From JAAYRQ01 sp035647815 (lineage in GTDB: Bacteria > Bacillota > Syntrophomonadia > Syntrophomonadales > Syntrophomonadaceae), in contig DASRMR010000068.1 in the NCBI GenBank assembly GCA_035647815.1, positions 1 through 54,087 on the forward strand: a DNA stretch of 54,087 nt. The letters run 5' to 3'. This document shows positions 53,133 through 54,087 of the stretch, in pieces. Under the pieces are notes generated by a model. It did no database searches, was not told the origin of the DNA, and saw only the letters and a list, made by a program, of their open reading frames with translations. The number at the start of each line of letters is the position of its first letter. The first letter of the stretch is position 1. The position numbers and the translations under genes are program-made.

Positions 53133-54087
53133 GTTTTTTACTTTTTCTTGGGAGGCTCGCATATTTATCACTTTTATATTAGGGATTTGCGTTTTGACTC
53201 AAACGATGGCCCTAGTATTAAACTTTCATCGCCACAGGTTAACTACTTCCCGAGTATTTGAAAACCTGGTTGAGATAGCGATACTAGTTGCGATCCTTGT
53301 TTTTGCTCTTTTACATGGACAGGTGGTAAATGGCTTCAAGAACGGATTTGTTGTGCCGACTGGACATGAAAATATCCGAATCTTTATTTTCCTAGTGATA
53401 TTAATACTTGCGATAGTTATCTCTGTTCGTAATAGAAGCTGCTTACCCCTTAGTGTTTTGCCAGCTACTCTTATATTGTTACCAATCATGGAGAATATGT
53501 TAGGACATATTTTCCCCTGGCTTTTTATGGCCGCTTTGATTTTTTTTATAGGTAGAAGTATCAAAATCTGCGTATCTAGTCTTATTGAAATAAGCACAAA
53601 CATTTCCGCTTTGTCAGTTATAAATGCAATCGATACATTACATACTGGAGTATTGTTTTCAGAAAAAGATGGACACACGGTTCTTTCTAACTATCAAATG
53701 CAAAACTTGATGTTTGCTATTACAGGTAGAGTTTTTCGTAATTCAATAGAATTTTATGACACGCTTGCTTCAGATCAATATGAATCAAGATACAAAAAAA
53801 TAGAGCTAGATAAGCAAATAGTTTATCTTCTTCCTGATGGGAATGCATGGATGTTTACGAAAGAAGATGTTTTCTTGCGCAGAAAAAAATATATCCATAT
53901 TTCCGCTGCTGATGTAACTGAACAGTGGGCCTTGACAGCTAAATTGCAAGTCCAAAATCAGGAACTAAGAGATAAAAGTGATAAATTAAAGCAAACAATT
54001 GCTAATTTACATATCCTTAGCAAACAAAAGGAAATTGAAAATGCTAAGATGCGTGCCCATGACATTTTGGGTCAGCGTCTCACTTTG
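53125..54087 (+). CDS. Membrane histidine kinase, 3' end outside window
   Basis: An open frame of 321 codons without stop, begun at ATG 53125 behind AGGAGG; it overlaps the previous gene by 8 nt, indicating coupled translation. Residues 1-160 carry about five membrane segments (13-33, 48-65, 86-102, 108-122, 130-150); then a PAS-like segment (about 168-275), a coiled coil (276-307), and the phospho-acceptor region AHDILGQRLTL with His312, resembling the H box of NarL-type sensor kinases. The ATPase domain is beyond the window. It would supply the kinase activity the 50670 protein lacks. A DNA-binding response regulator is expected downstream but not seen. Confidence 0.75.
   Translation, partial: MIEFFTFSWEARIFITFILGICVLTQTMALVLNFHRHRLTTSRVFENLVEIAILVAILVFALLHGQVVNGFKNGFVVPTGHENIRIFIFLVILILAIVISVRNRSCLPLSVLPATLILLPIMENMLGHIFPWLFMAALIFFIGRSIKICVSSLIEISTNISALSVINAIDTLHTGVLFSEKDGHTVLSNYQMQNLMFAITGRVFRNSIEFYDTLASDQYESRYKKIELDKQIVYLLPDGNAWMFTKEDVFLRRKKYIHISAADVTEQWALTAKLQVQNQELRDKSDKLKQTIANLHILSKQKEIENAKMRAHDILGQRLTL

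Noticed and set aside
53226..53678. 150-aa open frame on the minus strand
   Set aside because: It is antisense to a clear histidine kinase reading frame that has a strong ribosome site and family motifs; no ribosome site or motif of its own.

Overview
The window reads as a chromosomal segment of an anaerobic, motile, low-GC member of the Firmicutes, most likely class Clostridia. The gene content and order support this: a cggR-gapA-pgk-tpiA-gpmI-eno glycolytic operon, the rapZ-yvcK-whiA block, a membrane pyrophosphatase, split transketolase, secG-rnr proximity, AT-rich codon use, AGGAGG-type ribosome binding sites and frequent GTG/TTG starts. The genus cannot be fixed from sequence alone. No rRNA, tRNA or CRISPR array was recognised.

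Layout. 1-1317: AT-rich accessory patch with an orphan MNT-type nucleotidyltransferase, a toxin-antitoxin pair whose MazF-like toxin seems to lack its middle, and decayed coding sequence. 1318-5561: htpX on the minus strand, then flagellar genes (a DUF5610-like gene, flaG, fliS, a fliT-like gene and a helical protein). Two of these transcription units carry matching sigma-D-type promoters. 5718-14328: zinc-ribbon protein, hpf, secA, motAB-like genes, prfB with its +1 frameshift, and a split transketolase interrupted by a 333-bp inverted-repeat element. 14457-18768: ftsE, ftsX, an EnvC-like M23 hydrolase and a CtpA protease, a cell-wall growth/division block. 18969-27391: a duplicated P-loop ATPase, then uvrB, uvrA and uvrC and a small membrane protein. 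27680-33209: sugar entry and central regulation (ROK kinase, phosphoglucose/phosphomannose isomerase, PHP phosphoesterase, rapZ, yvcK, whiA). 33274-44050: rpoN, cggR, glycolysis from GAPDH to enolase, secG and hppA. 44177-47692: esterase, HD-domain protein, RNase R. 47809-54087: accessory or regulatory tail with an unusual HTH protein divergent from a small protein, then a signalling module of degenerate receiver, fused binding-protein/7TM pseudo-kinase and a histidine kinase cut by the window end.

How it fits together. Glucose phosphorylation (ROK), isomerisation, and triose-to-PEP steps lie together with their repressor CggR, and a promoter with a palindromic operator sits in front of cggR. 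The pyrophosphatase and RNase R follow. Several intergenic gaps hold copies of at least four short repeat families, including a nested-hairpin element between the two transketolase halves.

Most unusual points: the signalling module at 50192-54087, the HTH/small-protein divergon at 47809-49815, a perfect 19-bp inverted repeat with a structured loop upstream of the ROK gene, the nested-hairpin element at 13019-13351, and a PHP gene with no normal start codon, apparently starting at AUA.
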